Source: Protoeuglena noctilucae (lineage: Eukaryota > Chlorophyta > Pedinophyceae > Marsupiomonadales > Marsupiomonadaceae). From it: a DNA stretch of 39,513 nt. Shown here in pieces: positions 8,755 through 23,830 of this stretch (position 1 is its first letter; every line of letters begins with the position of its first letter). A model generated the notes under the pieces. That model was not told the DNA's origin and did not search any database. It saw only the letters and a program-made list of their open reading frames with translations. Where the stretch lies: the NCBI GenBank assembly GCA_958009085.1, contig OY253679.1, positions 818,334 to 857,846 on the forward strand, in the 5' to 3' direction. Position numbers and translations under genes: made by a program.

Positions 8755-11700
8755 TCACGCCTCGACGGCCTCCCGATGCAGCCACTCCAGCAGGATTGGC
8801 GTCGTGTCGCTCTCACGCGCCCGCAGCGCCGCCTCGACCCTCGCCACCGACGGCACCAGTCGCATCGGGGCCCACGGGGAGGCGAGGAGCGGCGTGTCGG
8901 CTTGGGTTCCCCCCTCGGCGGGCACCACGACCCCCGCAGCCTGCAGCGTCCCGAGGATCCCCAGCACCTGCTCCCCGCTGATCCGCGGCACGCTCGTCTT
9001 GCCCGCCTGCGACCTCGCCAGCTGCGCGAGCTGGTCCGCCACCCTCACGGGGTTGAAGGTGTCGCGGCCCCGCTGGTCCAGACGGCAGCACGCAATCACG
9101 ACGAAGAACTCGTACACTGCGGGGCGAGGGAGAGAATGAGACAAATGGGCACGGGTGCGGCCACCAGCGGCGCCCGACACCGTGCAGCGGAGGTGGCAGG
9201 TGCGGAGAGGCAGGGACATGGGCGATGCGTGCCACTCACGGCTGCACCCGTCGAGGTACTCGTCGGCCACGGCCCTCCTCCGCGCCGCCGCCACGTGCGC
9301 CAGTGCGCCCAGCATCCCCTCCACCGTCAGCACGAGCCCGGCCGCCCCCACCCCGCCCCGGACGGCGTGGGCGCGCGCGGCGTCCAGGGCCTGCCCGCAC
9401 GCGGACCGCACCTCCCGCGGGTCGTGCGTGAGAGCTGCGAGGTCGTCCCACGCCGCCCGCACGCGTGAGTCGACCAGGCACGCCTCCACGGACGCCGCAT
9501 AGGCGGTCCACAGCGGAGACGCCAGCCACGCGGGGGGAGGGGCGTCGGGGCTGTCAGAGGCCACGGCGTCGGCCTGCGTGGTGGGAGGGTGGGGCCGAGG
9601 CTTCCGTGAGGCAGAGGGTGTGGTGTTGTGAAAACGAGGCATTGCGTGGCTCATGGTGTGATTACTAGGAGGTGCGGCAGGCGCCAGAGAGAGCGCGGGC
9701 TTAGTAGAAGAAGTCTCCGCCCGTGGCAAGTCCACCAAACTTGCGACGCGCCCTCACCGCCTGCAGGAGCATCTCCCGTGCCAGGGCCCACGGCGCGGCG
9801 CGCACCAACGCTGCTCGCGGGGCCGGCGCAGGGTGCCCAGGCGCCGCCTGTGCCTCCGTGGCGCTCCACTGCACCGCACCCCTCGCCGCCAGCGCCTTCT
9901 CGTACCCCGGACCCAGCCGCTCCCTGCTGAGCTCGCTGCTGGCCAGGGGCGGTGCCGTGACCAGCACCATGCGCTGGGACAGCCGGGACCGCACCCGCTT
10001 CTCCAGCAGGCCCGTGAAGCCCAGGTGGCTCGTCACCAGCACCAGGGCCGCCTGCGGGAGCAGACGGGCGAGGGCGGTTAACACCCGCCACCGCAACTAG
10101 CGCCCCCGCCCTCGCGCCCACCCCACGACCCCGCCCCTCGCCTGGATGTCGGCGCAGTGCATCGAGTCCAGAACGTCGTACAGCAGCCCAGCGAGCCCCC
10201 TCTGCCCCGGCTGCGCCGCGTGCCCTGGGGCACCCTGCACGAACGCCTCAGCCTGGTCGACCACCAGCACTGCGCTGCGGCCGTAGGCGCGGAGGCGGCG
10301 GAGGAGGCCGAAGACCAGCTCGAGGTGGTCCTGGTAGGACAGGCGGTCGGGAACAGGGATGGAGAGCTGGGAGCTGCGGGTGGGGAGCCTGGGCATTAGC
10401 TGACGAGGTGGGGCGGGGTAGCCCGGGGCAGCCCAGGGCGGGTGGGTCTCAGCAGGCGCAATGGCGCCGCAGGGAGCGGCGGGGCAGCCAAGAGGGGAGG
10501 GGTACTGAGCGGCCAGCATACTGTCTCTCTTCTCCCCTACGGCTGCGGTGCATGAACCGACGTCGCCCATCGCCCCTCACCACAGCTGTGCTGCCATGCT
10601 CTCCACGGCCGCATGCTCCGTCCTCTCCCGCGCCCCCGACAGCCGCACCACCGCCACGCGCGGCCCGCCGACCATCGCATCGAGGTTCAGCGCGACCCTG
10701 TCGTCCCCGGAACCCTCCCCCGTGTCCCCGCTCTCGCTCTCGGCCCCACTGCTCTCAGACCTCTCGCTCCCGGCCCCGCCGCTCTTAGAGCTCTTCCTCT
10801 CAGCCTCGCCGCTCTCAGAGCTCTCGCTCTCGGCCCCGCTGCCCTCAGAGCTCTCGCTCTCTGACTCTGTCCCCGACGCGCTCCCGCTCGCCCCGTCGTC
10901 GTCCGTGCCCTCCCGCCGCGTACCTCCTGCCGCCCTCCTCGGACCCGCGCCATTGATCTCATCCTCTTGCGACTTGATGATGAGATCCTCGGCATCGTCA
11001 GTGTTGAAGCTCGAGGAATCGGAGGTGGCCAATGTCGAGGATGCCGCGTCAGACCCCGCCGTGCGGAGGGTCTGCGCCTCCCCTGACCCCACGGGGCCGG
11101 GCAGGCGGGTGCCGGCGGTGGTGGAGGCCAAGGGAGGGAGGGCGCCGTCGATGGATGCGACGCTGAGAGCAGCTGCCTGCGGCAGCGCAGGTGCTCGCGG
11201 GGGGCTGCCGCCCTCCCCATCGCCATGCAAGCTGGATTCCTCCTCCTCTCTTGCATCCACGCCCGCCGCACCCTCAGCGGACCCCTCGCCATGCAAGCTG
11301 GACTCCTCGCCCTCCCCCGCAGCCATCCCCGCCGCCTCCTCCTCCGCCCGGTCCCTCGCGGCCCGCTGCGCCAGCACTTGCTCGATGGCCGCCTCCACCA
11401 CGTGCGTCTTGCCTGCGGGCGAGCGGCGCCGAGGCGGCTTCCACGTCGGCGAGACGCCAACACCGGCGACCCTCACTGCATCCCACCGTGGCACGACGGA
11501 CAAACACTGTGGTAGACACGTCATAGAATGGCACAAATGCCACAACTTGGAACCTAGCCCTCGCACGCTGGTCCGAGGCAGTGGAGGGACTCACCCAGGC
11601 TGACCCATCCAAAGTGACCCTAGCTCACCTGACCCCCGAGGACCCAGCACCAGGACGCACGCCGTGCCGCCGTCCATCACCGCCCGCGCCAGTGAGGCCG

Positions 11701-13302
11701 CCAAAGCGTCGCGGGGGCGCCTGCGTGCAAGCAGGGACGCCCCGTGAGCAAGGCGCACGAGCGGCATTGGGCCCAGCGTCGGCAATGGCGCTCTGCGCTG
11801 TTCTGTTGACTCCTCTGCCCCATGTCTTCCATCAACCATTTACAAGCCGCCCTCTCAGCTGATGCCATGTCCGGCATCACCGCGACCCTCGCCTGAGCCT
11901 CTCTGGCAGCGGCGCCAGGCCCCACCCCGGGCACCGCAGGGAACCCCCCAGCCAACACCGCGTGGCCTCCAGGGGACTGGACTCGAGGTGCCCTCTGCGT
12001 GCACGACGTGAGACGTGAAGTCGCATAGCCGAGAGAGGGAAGGGCTGGTGCGCTTGTCTGTCCCGGCTGCCTTCCCACCTCCCTCCATCTGCCAGCAGCC
12101 TCTAACCCCGCCCCGCTCACCTCCGCAACGCAGCAAACGCCCTAGCCTGCGCCAGGCGGGCCTCCTGCAGCGGATCCGCCTCCCGCACACGCTCCACTGC
12201 CGCTTGCCATTCGCTCGCATCACCCGACGCAGTCGCCGTGTCCCCTGCGCTCTCCTCCCCTCGCCCCCGCACCCCATCTCCGCTGAGCCCCCAATCGGCA
12301 TCATCAGTCGGGACCCTCTGCGTCATCGCCAGCCTGAATCCCCCGCCGTCCTCACTGCTGCTCGCATCCAGGTCCACTCCCGGTGTCGGGGTCCGCGGCT
12401 CTGACTGAGTGGCCGGCACCACGCCGCTCGACAATTGCCCGCCCCCAAAAAGCGACCCGCCACTCGCCAAGCCCGCGCCACGCTCGCCCCGCGCCCCTGC
12501 GCTCGCCCCTCGGCCCTTGGCGTTCGGGTGCGGCGTGCGCCCCGCTTTGCCCCGCCCCTTCTGATGCCTGGTCCGCCCCTCGCCTCCTGACGACTGCCCG
12601 CTCGTCTCGCTCCGCCCGCTCTCCTCCCCTTTGGCCCCAGACGAAGACTCGCTTGTCGCATTCCCACCATTGCTCTCCTCCCCTCGAGCCCTCAGCGTGC
12701 CGGGACTCTGCGCCGCGTGCCCGTCTCCTTGCACCCAGTCGGGACCTGCACACGCCATGTTGCCATCGCTGTCCTCCCCGACTGTGGTGTTCTCGACCTG
12801 AGGCGACGTAGCTGGGCACGGGTCGTCACAGCTCTCGCGTCAGGGGAGCGTATTTTGCAGCTGAACTGCGTACCTGCCCGCAGCCACGTCCTTGTACTAC
12901 CCCCTGGTACAAGGGCGCCCACCTGCATCCCACGCCACTCACCGGCTGCGTCAGGGGAAGGACTTCCTCCACTTGCACCGCCTCTGCCACGTCCGCCACG
13001 ACCCGGTAGCCGTTGCACGAGGCGCCCGGGGCTGTGCATGCGCCTCTGTTCAGCCGGGGAGACGTGCGACGCTTGCTTGAGGGGTGGTCGCACCCCGGTG
13101 CGGACGGCGCAAGGTCACCCCAGCCGCGCTTCCTGTCCAGCCGCAGGTCATGTCCATGCGGGGCGGTAGGCGGCGTCACGAAACCAACTGGAGGGCCCAT
13201 GCTCCTCCGCGAGAGCCCGGGGTCCGTTGGGAGGCAGGAGGGGCGCCCTGGGCGGGCGAGCTTGGTGGCGGGTGTGGAGTTGCGTTGCCCTGGGGGATCC
13301 AT
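8755..13302 (-). CDS. ORC4: Origin recognition complex subunit 4, with extended disordered regions
   Basis: AAA+ subunit of the nuclear origin recognition complex, which loads MCM helicase. Exons, right to left: 13302-12943, 12797-12121, 11720-11629, 11412-10581, 10373-10142, 10051-9758, 9573-9240, 9116-8755 (1060 aa; all phases close). Walker A is GPRGSGKT (about 372-379), split by an intron. Walker B is VLVVDQAEAF (about 689-698), with Q where the family has E. LLEKRVRSR (about 746-754) matches the ORC4 LLEKRVKSR signature. The C-terminal part aligns with the ORC4 winged-helix region (start SLYEFFVVIACC). Two expansions are unusual: a roughly 370-residue low-complexity N-terminus and a roughly 240-residue acidic Ser/Glu-rich insert between Walker A and B. 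The intron at 10141-10052 is GC-AG, and alignment across it is gap-free. The first exon (13302-12943) is less certain; an alternative start is the ATG at 12758. Confidence 0.88.
10724..10870. repeat. Coding minisatellite in ORC4 acidic insert
   Basis: On the plus strand, a block like CTCAGAGCTCTCGCTCTCGG recurs about every 30-33 bp. On the coding (minus) strand it yields runs such as ESSEGSGAESESSESGEAE. It is part of the acidic insert of ORC4 exon 4. A second in-frame duplication (minus-strand product SSLHGDG / SSLHGEG) lies near 11223-11300. Confidence 0.8.
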
Positions 13303-13964
13303 GAGGCCGTCTTCGGGGGCCACCGAGGGGTTTTGCTTGAAGCTCGACCGTGGCGACGCATAATGCGCGTTACGGACGGCGGCCTTGTCTGCGGCGGCGC
13401 GGGAGCGGAGTGGGTTGCTGGCCGGCAAAAGGTTTGGCGCACGCAAGGTGCGAGATGTGCGCTCCCAGCCGCCCGCGCACCAGTAATGCCGTTAAAAGAC
13501 GAGTGAAGGTTTATCATGATGTCCCTTTCTCCATCGCCGGGCCCTTGACCGCGCGGTTTCTTCATTGCGCAGAATGCAGCGCAGCCCCGCGCTGCGCGGG
13601 CCGCGAGTTTGGCACAATGTGGGCCTCCGCCGTGCTGAGATTAGGTCAAGAAGTGCCTCGCCGCTGTCTCGCGGCCCGAGAGTCGCGCACCGAGGAGGCG
13701 CGCGACTTCCCGCCAACGAGTTCAAGCGCGTGACAGCTCACAGACTCAGCGGCGAGGGCACGCGACGAGGCGGGTTAATAAGGAGGGAGAAGCGCATAAT
13801 GTTGCCATCGCAACGTGCGCGCTGTCTCTCTTACAGGCCCGTATTGACACAATTGTTCTGGCCAGCCCGTCGCAAGTATTTTTGGCGTGCTGAGGCCCGT
13901 GACGAGCGTGCTCGGGCCGCGAGACGCGACTGCATCAGCTTCTTAGCAAGTGCGCTGAAGCTTT
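13303..13964. other. Divergent promoter region ORC4 / helical-repeat gene
   Basis: No gene seen. It separates two divergently transcribed genes and should hold both promoters. CGCATAATG occurs twice (near 13356 and 13794), and an E2F-like site is present at 13433. No TATA box is convincing. Confidence 0.5.
13433..13440 (+). promoter_or_regulatory. Candidate E2F/DP binding site
   Basis: TTTGGCGC fits the E2F consensus WTTSSCSS. It lies 131 bp upstream of the modelled ORC4 start codon. E2F control of ORC genes is established in plants and animals; its use here is inference from one 8-bp match. Confidence 0.4.
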
Positions 13965-16900
13965 ATGAAAAAATTCCCTGTCTTCGCGACCTCTTGCGGC
14001 TCTGCTGGGATCCATCGCCCCGTGGGCCGCGCAAGGGAGGCGCGTAGCTATGCGCTGCTGCGGCGGGGACACATGACCGTTGCACTCTCACGCGAGATGG
14101 AGCGAGGGGCGCGGGAGATGTGGCGGGCCGCGCTGGACGCGCTTGCGACGCACAAGCGTCGCTTCCACGCCTCGGCAAGCGCGTTTCATCTCGGTCGCGC
14201 GGGCCACCATGAGCGGATGGGGTCGCGACATCAGGGTGCGCCAATGAAGGGGACGTGGAGGCCCACACCCGCCGAGGCGTGGGCTGCAGCACGACCTGTC
14301 CGGGCTGGGGAGCACGCTCCCCGCCCAGACGGCCTCTTGAGGAGCAGGACATGGCCGCGGAAGGATGCCGGCAACGTATTGGAACCTCCACGCCTAGTTC
14401 TGGGCCAGCTGTCGTCGTCGGAGCTCCAGGATGCCCGGTGAGGGACTCGCGGCGATGCTCCGCTGCCCCTGCGTCCCTTGTGTTTATGCTGCGACAAATC
14501 TGCGCTCCCTGCGTTCCCACCAGAGTTATACAGGCGTTGCACGAAGCGGTGGATCACCTGGACGCTGGGCCGAGCGGACTGCCGGGTGCAGCCAAGGCAG
14601 TGGCCTTCCTTCAGCGCCTGTGCGGCCGGGTGCCGCCGGCTCTGATGCGAAGCGTGTTCGAGACCGCATACGACAGCCTGGCGGGGAACGACGTCCCAGG
14701 CGGGCCTCGCACGGTCGCGGAGCTGCTGCTGGTGGCGAGCGTAGGCGACTACCGCCCCCCCGCGGCGGTCACCGAGGCCCTGGCGCGGGCCTTGGTGGCG
14801 TCATTGCATCGTCCAATCAACCACGAGAGCTCCGCAGCGGGGGGCGCGTCGCCGGAGCCGCCTGGTTCTCTGCGAGGGCCGCCACACTCTGACGAGGGCC
14901 GGTTCGTCTCTGCGGGCGCGCTGTTGGCCGCGGCGGCCCTGTGCCCGGGGGCCGCGACGACGGAGGCTGCGGGAGTCGCTCTGGAATGGCTGGCGACGTG
15001 CGGGGACGCCGCGGGTGTCAAGCGGGGAGCCAAGCTGCTCCGGGCAAGTGGCGCCTGCGCTTTGCCGGGAACCGCAGCTCTACCGCGAGCCGACGCGTCT
15101 TTGACTCGCACGACGGCTACCGTTGCGATTGCGCCATGGCGGCCTCGTCGCCACCCAGCGCCTGGCACAGACAACGACATCGGTGTTCTGACTCGCAGGG
15201 CATCGTGGCGCTAGGGCAGCACCCGCCGGTGGATCCTGACCTCGTTCGCGCTGCTGTACTCCGGGTATCGCAGGTGGGGCACGCCTTGCCACCCGCCGGT
15301 ATGACTTGCTCACGCCATCCCCACGGACCTGATGCATAGCTACCGGCATCACTTCGCCGCTTACAAGTCAGGCCATGTCTTCTGACGATTGCAGGGAATC
15401 ATCGACGACGCGGTGGTCCCCTCAGGGCACCGCGCGCACCCCACGCCTTTCTGGGCCCGTGTGTCCCCACCAGCGCCCCGCGCCGGCCCCAGGTCTCGCC
15501 TGGGCCCGGCTGCCAGCGATGCGGGGGGCCAGCCGGGGGGGCTGGAGCTGCTTGCCGACATCCACGCCAGCTGGGCTGCGCTGGCGTGGGCGATTGAGGG
15601 ACGGGGTGCTGACATGGGCGGAGGTGTGCCAGGCGGGGGAGTGTTCGGGAGAGGCAGCAGGCCGACGGTGCAGGGCATGTTCGCTGCGGTGGAGGGCGCG
15701 GTGGGAAAGCAACTGGGGGCGACCGTGGCGGTGGGAGGGGGCGGCGGTGCGGGCGCCATGTGGGCGGTGGCGGAGCTGGTGGGGGCCTATGCGCGTGCGG
15801 GATTCGTCCCGGAGGCAACGACCGTGGAGATGATGGGGAAAGTGGTGGAGGAATGGTGAGCTTGATGTGTGTGAGGGGGCATGTTGAGACCCCCCATTCT
15901 CCGCCCTTTGATGCGTGGCCCCGCTCGGAAGCATGGTGAGTTTTGACTCTTCTCTTCTCCCTGTTCAGAGTGCGCATCTACTTCTGCCGTCTCCTCCGTT
16001 GCAGGTCCCTCCATGCCCCTGCCCCCGCCCTCGCTGCCGCCATCGCCGCCCTCGCTCCCCCGCCCCCCGCCACGCCCTTCCCGCTGCCCCCCTCCGCCCT
16101 CCCCGCCCTCTCCGCCGCCTTCGCCTCCGCTGCGGGGTCCCTTCCGGACGACGCCTTCGCCGCCGCCGTCGCGTCCCTCGGTCGCCTGGGTGCGCCCCTG
16201 ACGCCACCCCTGGCAGCCGCGCTCGAGTGGGAGACCATGAGGAGGTGCGAGGCGCGGGCGCACGGGGGGCCGCACGTACCGGCGGAGAGCCTCGCGGACT
16301 TGCTCTGGGGCCTGGGGGCGCTCGGGGTGGTGCCGGACGCGGGCGCAGCGGCACGGGTGGATGCTTGGGTAAGGGCGAGTATCGGCAGCGGGGCACACCG
16401 GGACGAGAAGACAGGGGGTCAGGGCCGGGGAGCAGAGACAGGCAGCGTTTCGCTCGAAACGTCGGTTAGTAGCGGGGAAGGGCGGGAAGGGGCGGGGCAA
16501 ATGTCCCATGTGGGGTGCCCTGGGGACCATGGCCAAGGTGGCGGCGGCGCGCGCACGTCAACTTTGGCTTCTCTCCATTACCCTGCTATCCCGTTGTTTG
16601 CCTCTGCCCGCGAGCTGCCAGGCTCCGCACCGCCTGCCGCCCGGCTATGCGCCGCCGCCTGGCGCTTCCTCGGTCCTGGGCTCTCTCGAGCTACTCGCGA
16701 GGCTTTCGCGGGGGCCATCGCCGCTGCGCTGCCCTCGGCGCCGCCCGCCGACGCCGCGGCGTTGCTGACGGCGCTGGCAGCGGTGGATGTGGACGGGAGG
16801 GGCGCGGGGGCGGCGCTGCGCGACGAGGTGTTGCGCAGGGAGTGGGCGTTTGGGTCCGCGAGCGAGTGGCCGAGTGCGGTGGAGCTGCTCGGGGTGTTGG

Positions 16901-17836
16901 GGGCCCGGGGGGTCGCAGGCAGCGACGCGGCCGTGGTGGCGGTGCTGATGCGGTCGGTGGAGCAGGCGAGTGGGGCGGGCAAGCGACGGTCGTCTCAATG
17001 AGCTTTACCTCGCCGCATTTCAGCGCCACATGCAGTGCGGGCGCTGCGGCTTGGGCGGATCCACCAGCACCTGTGACGGACTACACGCTCGTCCTGCGCA
17101 GGCAGCCGTGTCCGGCCTCCTCTCTGCGTCTCCCGCCGGGGCCGAGGCTGCTGCGCGCGCGCCCCCGGCGCTCTGCGGCGCCCTCCGTCTGGGAGACCCT
17201 CAGGCGCGCGCCTCAGAGACCCACGGCGCGTCCCAGGGCACCGCGCTCACGGCCGCCCTGGGCACGGGGGCGCATGCGGCGCTCGAGGCGCTGGCTCGAG
17301 CCATGGCCGACGCGGTGCAGAGCCACCCGGGGTCTCTCCCCGCTGCGTCCCTGGCCGCGTGCCTGCGCGGCTGGCGGCAGCTCGGGCACCGGCCGCCGCT
17401 CCCGGCCCTGTGGGCGGCCGTGGCGTGCGCGCTGGTGCGGGACGGGGCCCGGGACGCTCCGCAGGGGACGGTGGCGTTGCTCGAGGAGCTGGCGGGGGCG
17501 CGGGGAGTGGGGGTCGGCTGGGCAAGCGCAGGCGACGTGCTGGGGCCAGAGGCGCTGCGGGTGGTCGACATGGCGCTGGCCGAGCGACTCGGGTGAGGGA
17601 TCGCACGGCAGCGGCGGGGACAGTGCTAGCACGTCTGCTGCGAGGCGTGAGCCGTATATCTCCCTCTGAAATGCTGCAGGGCGATTCCCGACGGGGTGGC
17701 ACGGCGGGGGAGGATAAGAGATGTGGCCCCGGCGGACGTGGCGGAGCTGGCCACGCGTGCGGTCGCGGCTCTCCGTGCGTTGGGGGCCCAAGGCCGGCTG
17801 TCGTGCGAGGCGTTTGGGGCGCTTGTGATCGCGTGA
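13965..17836 (+). CDS. Unrecognised helical-repeat protein (possibly organellar)
   Basis: Function not recognised. Modelled exons: 13965-14437, 14524-15043, 15199-15273, 15395-15855, 16005-16368, 16615-16965, 17102-17592, 17680-17836 (963 aa; phases close). After a basic N-terminus, the protein is a chain of Ala/Leu-rich helical pairs, for example LADLLWGLGALGVVPDAG and VAELATRAVAALRALGAQG. The LxxLLWGLGxLG rhythm resembles algal octotricopeptide/FASTK-type helical repeats found in organellar RNA-binding proteins. No C-terminal RAP domain is visible. Introns 2 (donor at 15044, a perfect GCAAGT) and 6 (donor at 16966) are GC-AG. The boundary between the fifth and sixth exons (16369-16614) is the least certain, and the start could instead be ATG 14073. 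The gene is head to head with ORC4 and 244 bp upstream of RPL35 on the same strand. Confidence 0.6.
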
Positions 17837-18080
17837 GACAACGGAGGACGCTCTCTGCGCGCCACCGGGCCGCCTCGCCCCATGGGACGCGCGCTTGTTA
17901 TTTCTTAAGCCAATGCTTGACGGTGGCTCGACCGATGGCTTGAAAGCGTCTCTCTCAGAAATGCCCGAACCCTGCTGCGGGGAGGGTAATTGCCGCACCC
18001 GACAGTCGACTGCAGGCGTGCCTCGCCCCCAGCGCCCTTTTCCATTTCTTCTTCAGAGGTCGCAGGAAGAGGAGGGCAGG
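17837..18080. other. Intergenic, RPL35 promoter region
   Basis: Short spacer between the helical-repeat gene and RPL35 on the same strand. A pyrimidine-rich stretch (CCATTTCTTCTTC near 18040) lies about 40 bp before the RPL35 start codon, similar to pyrimidine-rich leaders common upstream of ribosomal protein genes. No gene seen. Confidence 0.4.
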
Positions 18081-19210
18081 ATGGGTGAGCATCTCTTTGA
18101 CGTCCCCGCGCGTTCCCTGTCCCGGACAGCGGTCCTGGGACGTGGCGACCGCTTTCGCGGCACCACGTGCGATCGTCGCACATTTGGGCGCCCCGTTCGG
18201 CCCGCCCCGCTTCTCCCGACGCGGAGAGGGCGCGCGGGAAGGCTGGGAGCCCCGTTGCACAGCTCCCCGTGCGCAAAGTTGCTTGTATTGTCCTTTGGGC
18301 TCGTCTCGGCGCCTCGCTCTGCCTGCGGAAGCCGCACCGGCCGGGCGCTGGTCCAGACCCCGGCACCTGGGTCGTGCGCTGGGCCTTCCGCGGGCTCTCG
18401 TTTCCCAGGACGCTTGGTTGACTCCGTTGGTTCTCGGGCGCGCGCTCGTTTCGGTCCCTAAACGCCGCCCTCGCGGTTGCGTGCCCGCAGCGAAGGTGAA
18501 GGCGTACGAGCTTCGGTCGAAGTCCAAGGAGGACCTGAAGGCGCAGCTCAGGGATCTCAAGGTCGAGCTCGGGGGCCTGCGGGTCGCCAAGGTCACGGGG
18601 GGCGCGCAGAACAAGCTCGCGAAGGCGAGGCGCCGCGGCCGGCCTACGCCCCGGTCCCCCCGCGCCCGCCGCCGCGCTGTGCTCGCGCCGAGCTCGCGCG
18701 TTCCGTTACGCCCCGCAGATCCGGTCGGTGCGCAAGGGCATCGCGCGCGTCCTGACGGTGTTCAACCAGAAGCAGCGGGAGGCCCTTAAGAATGAGTTCG
18801 CGGGGAAGAAGTGGGTCCCCCTGGACCTCCGCCCGAAGAAGACCAGGGCCATCCGTCGCAGGCGAGCGTGCGGCGGGCTGCGGCGCGCCGGTGCGGGGCG
18901 AGGCGGCGGGGCAGGGCGTGCCCGAGCCGAGGATGAACATCCACGTATTTGCTACTCTCGAGGCGACGCCCGATGACGACATGCTTGTCACCAAGATCGT
19001 TGAGGCTCGTGGACCGGCCCCAGCCAGCCCCCGCCTCGCCCCGTGCGCGCTAGTCGCTGGCTCCGGCGTCCTTCCCAGACCCAGGCCCCCTGAGCCTCCT
19101 GCCGCCCCGATGTCTGCAGGCTCACGCGCAACCAGGTTCAGCTCAAGTCGGTGAAGGCCGTCAAGAAGGCCTCTAACTTCCCCATGCGCAAGTACGCCGT
19201 CAAGGCATGA
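18081..19210 (+). CDS. RPL35: 60S ribosomal protein L35 (uL29)
   Basis: Component of the large cytosolic ribosomal subunit near the peptide exit tunnel. Exons: 18081-18084 (only ATG plus one base), 18491-18624, 18719-18861, 19120-19210, giving 123 aa, the same length as the human protein. Diagnostic stretches are [53 protein letters not shown] and the C-terminal MRKYAVKA. Intron 1 (406 bp, GT-AG) follows four coding bases. Introns 2 and 3 both begin with GC (donors 18625 and 18862), and both junctions restore the conserved protein without gap (AK/IRSVRKG and IRRR/LTRNQ). The gene converges on NVL 232 bp downstream. Highest-confidence call of the window. Confidence 0.97.
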
Positions 19211-19442
19211 GAGGGGCGCAGTTGCGACATGTGTGTTGGGGGGCTGGGGCGAGGGGTGGCCCAGCCGACGCCGCGGTCTCCGCCGAGGGTGGAGTTCGGC
19301 CGTGGATAGCGTGTGGGAGGGGCAGGTTTGGTAGAAGCGCGCAGGGGTTGTCGGCGCGTGGGACCGGGGCAGCCTGACCTGGGCCATGCTCCGGAGTGAG
19401 TTGAACGCTTCAAATCGCTACCCTTCCCCTTCGGTCCGCCTT
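19211..19442. other. Convergent intergenic RPL35 / NVL
   Basis: 232-bp spacer between two convergent stop codons; it should contain both 3' ends. No gene seen. No TGTAA-type polyadenylation signal typical of some green algae was found here. Confidence 0.5.
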
Positions 19443-23494
<4,052 letters not shown>

Positions 23495-23830
23495 CGTTAC
23501 GTGTCGAGCGACTTGCCTCCAGACGGCACCCCGCGTCGGCGCCCCGAATGCGGTCAGGGCCGCCCCGCTGAACGACGCTGCGAAGCCACCGTCCCGTCGT
23601 GAACGCGGCGCGGGCTAAGAGTTGTCTGTGTCAGAGCGAGGTCGTGCAGCACGCTGGCGCCAGGAAGGGCCATACCCAGCTTGGTGCGGGCAGCGGCTGC
23701 TAGGGACGACGGCACCACTGTGTAGCGGTATCCCGCTGAATAACTCCGTTCTTTCAACGTCAAGGATGCAAACCTTCTGCTTTGAACGCAGCGCCTGACC
23801 TAGTCCAGACCCAAGCCTCGTGGGTGGTCC
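23495..23830. other. Intergenic kinase 3' / NVL 5'
   Basis: 336 bp between two genes transcribed in the same (minus) direction: the kinase 3' end and the NVL promoter. No gene or distinctive motif seen. Confidence 0.5.

Noticed and set aside
10548-11603. Ser/Pro-rich plus-strand open frame of 351 codons
   Set aside because: Exact antisense of the ORC4 acidic insert; a mirror of the S/E repeat.
18891-19050. A small open frame in RPL35 intron 3 (starts [16 protein letters not shown])
   Set aside because: Looks protein-like for a short stretch but lies wholly within an intron whose removal exactly restores RPL35; no start context or homology.
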